This document shows positions 16,114 to 16,497 of a DNA stretch of 16,497 nt, one piece after another (the stretch's first letter is position 1; each line of letters begins with the position of its first letter). Made by a program: the position numbers and the translations under genes. The notes below the pieces were generated by a model. The model did not search any database, was not told the DNA's origin, and saw only the letters and a list, made by a program, of their open reading frames with translations. The DNA comes from Oscillospiraceae bacterium (GTDB lineage: Bacteria > Bacillota > Clostridia > Oscillospirales > Oscillospiraceae): the NCBI GenBank assembly GCA_016296045.1, contig JAEDKB010000017.1:1-16497 (forward strand), written 5' to 3'.

Positions 16114-16497
16114 TCATTCACGCCGCAGCGCTTCGATCGGATTCAGCTTGGATGCCTTGACCGCCGGAACAATTCCGAAAACCACTCCGATCAAAACGGA
16201 AAAAACAGAAGCTGCCAGAATTGCCGGAACGCTGATTGCCGAGGGTGTTTTCATGATACCCGAAATCAGTTTCGACAGTCCGATTCCTCCCAAAACGCCG
16301 AGCAATCCGCCGATTCCCGTCAGAACAGCGGCTTCTGTCAGAAACTGTGCAAGAATTCTGCGGCGTTTTGCTCCGATCGCTTTTCTCAGGCCAATCTCAT
16401 TCGTACGTTCCGTAACGCTGACCAGCATAATATTCATCACGCCGATACCGCCGACCAACAGAGAAATGCCCGCAATCCAGATGAGCTGTTGATTGGT
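16114..16497 (-). CDS. ABC transporter permease, MacB/FtsX type, C-terminal fragment
   Basis: The frame is open to the window edge, so only the last 127 residues are seen and the N-terminus lies outside. It shows the classic end of the MacB_PCD/FtsX permease family. A membrane helix leads into GGIGVMNIMLVSVTERT, then the coupling motif EIGLRKAIGA that contacts the ATPase. Two hydrophobic segments follow, including FGIVPAVKASKL, and the end reads NPIEALRRE. Such permeases export peptides, antibiotics or lipoproteins together with an ATP-binding subunit and often a periplasmic-adaptor-like protein, usually encoded upstream; those genes would lie beyond the window. The substrate cannot be told. 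The gene ends directly before its own terminator. Confidence 0.93.
   Translation of the reverse strand, partial: TNQQLIWIAGISLLVGGIGVMNIMLVSVTERTNEIGLRKAIGAKRRRILAQFLTEAAVLTGIGGLLGVLGGIGLSKLISGIMKTPSAISVPAILAASVFSVLIGVVFGIVPAVKASKLNPIEALRRE

Noticed and set aside
1..16497. CRISPR array, tRNA, rRNA, insertion sequence, prophage or toxin-antitoxin locus
   Set aside because: No regularly spaced repeats, cloverleaf sequences, transposase or integrase motifs, or paired small toxin-like ORFs with ribosome binding sites were seen.

Overview
The window looks like a chromosomal segment from an anaerobic Gram-positive bacterium of the class Clostridia, probably near the Oscillospiraceae/Ruminococcaceae. 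That placement is inferred from four things: AddAB rather than RecBCD, a sodium-pumping decarboxylase operon, strong AGGAGG-type ribosome binding sites, and sigma-A-like promoters with extended -10 elements. No tRNA, rRNA, insertion sequence, prophage or CRISPR array is visible, and no gap between genes exceeds 300 bases.

Left part (1-4253): two membrane proteins are divergently transcribed from a 157-base spacer. The minus-strand gene, cut by the window edge, encodes a cytosolic zinc ribbon, one membrane helix and extracellular Ig-like (Big2-type) domains. The plus-strand gene encodes a 1004-residue protein with a kinase-like domain, an acidic linker, one membrane helix and several fibronectin-III-like domains. 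Its catalytic-loop aspartate is replaced by asparagine, so it is probably a pseudokinase receptor.

Centre (4305-7728): a tight four-gene operon encodes a sodium-translocating oxaloacetate decarboxylase. It holds the carboxyltransferase (OadA-like), the small membrane anchor (OadG-like), a separate biotin carrier, and the sodium-pumping beta subunit (OadB-like). Decarboxylation of oxaloacetate to pyruvate would export sodium. A textbook terminator closes the operon. Next comes an orphan multi-helix membrane protein (7906-8718) with a near-consensus promoter.

Right part (8876-15653, minus): addB and addA overlap by 14 bases and encode the two-subunit helicase-nuclease for double-strand-break repair. 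They converge on the orphan membrane gene and share a 19-bp-stem bidirectional terminator with it. AddB keeps its nuclease and iron-sulphur motifs, but no Walker A motif is recognisable. Upstream lies a 93-residue minus-strand ORF that appears to be an LD-carboxypeptidase (peptidase family S66) with its whole middle deleted in frame; its promoter and ribosome binding site remain. The window ends in the C-terminal part of a MacB/FtsX-type ABC transporter permease, followed by its own terminator.

The most notable items are the pseudokinase receptor with its divergent zinc-ribbon partner, the in-frame S66 deletion remnant, and AddB without Walker A. I see no clear defence island or other wholly new system.
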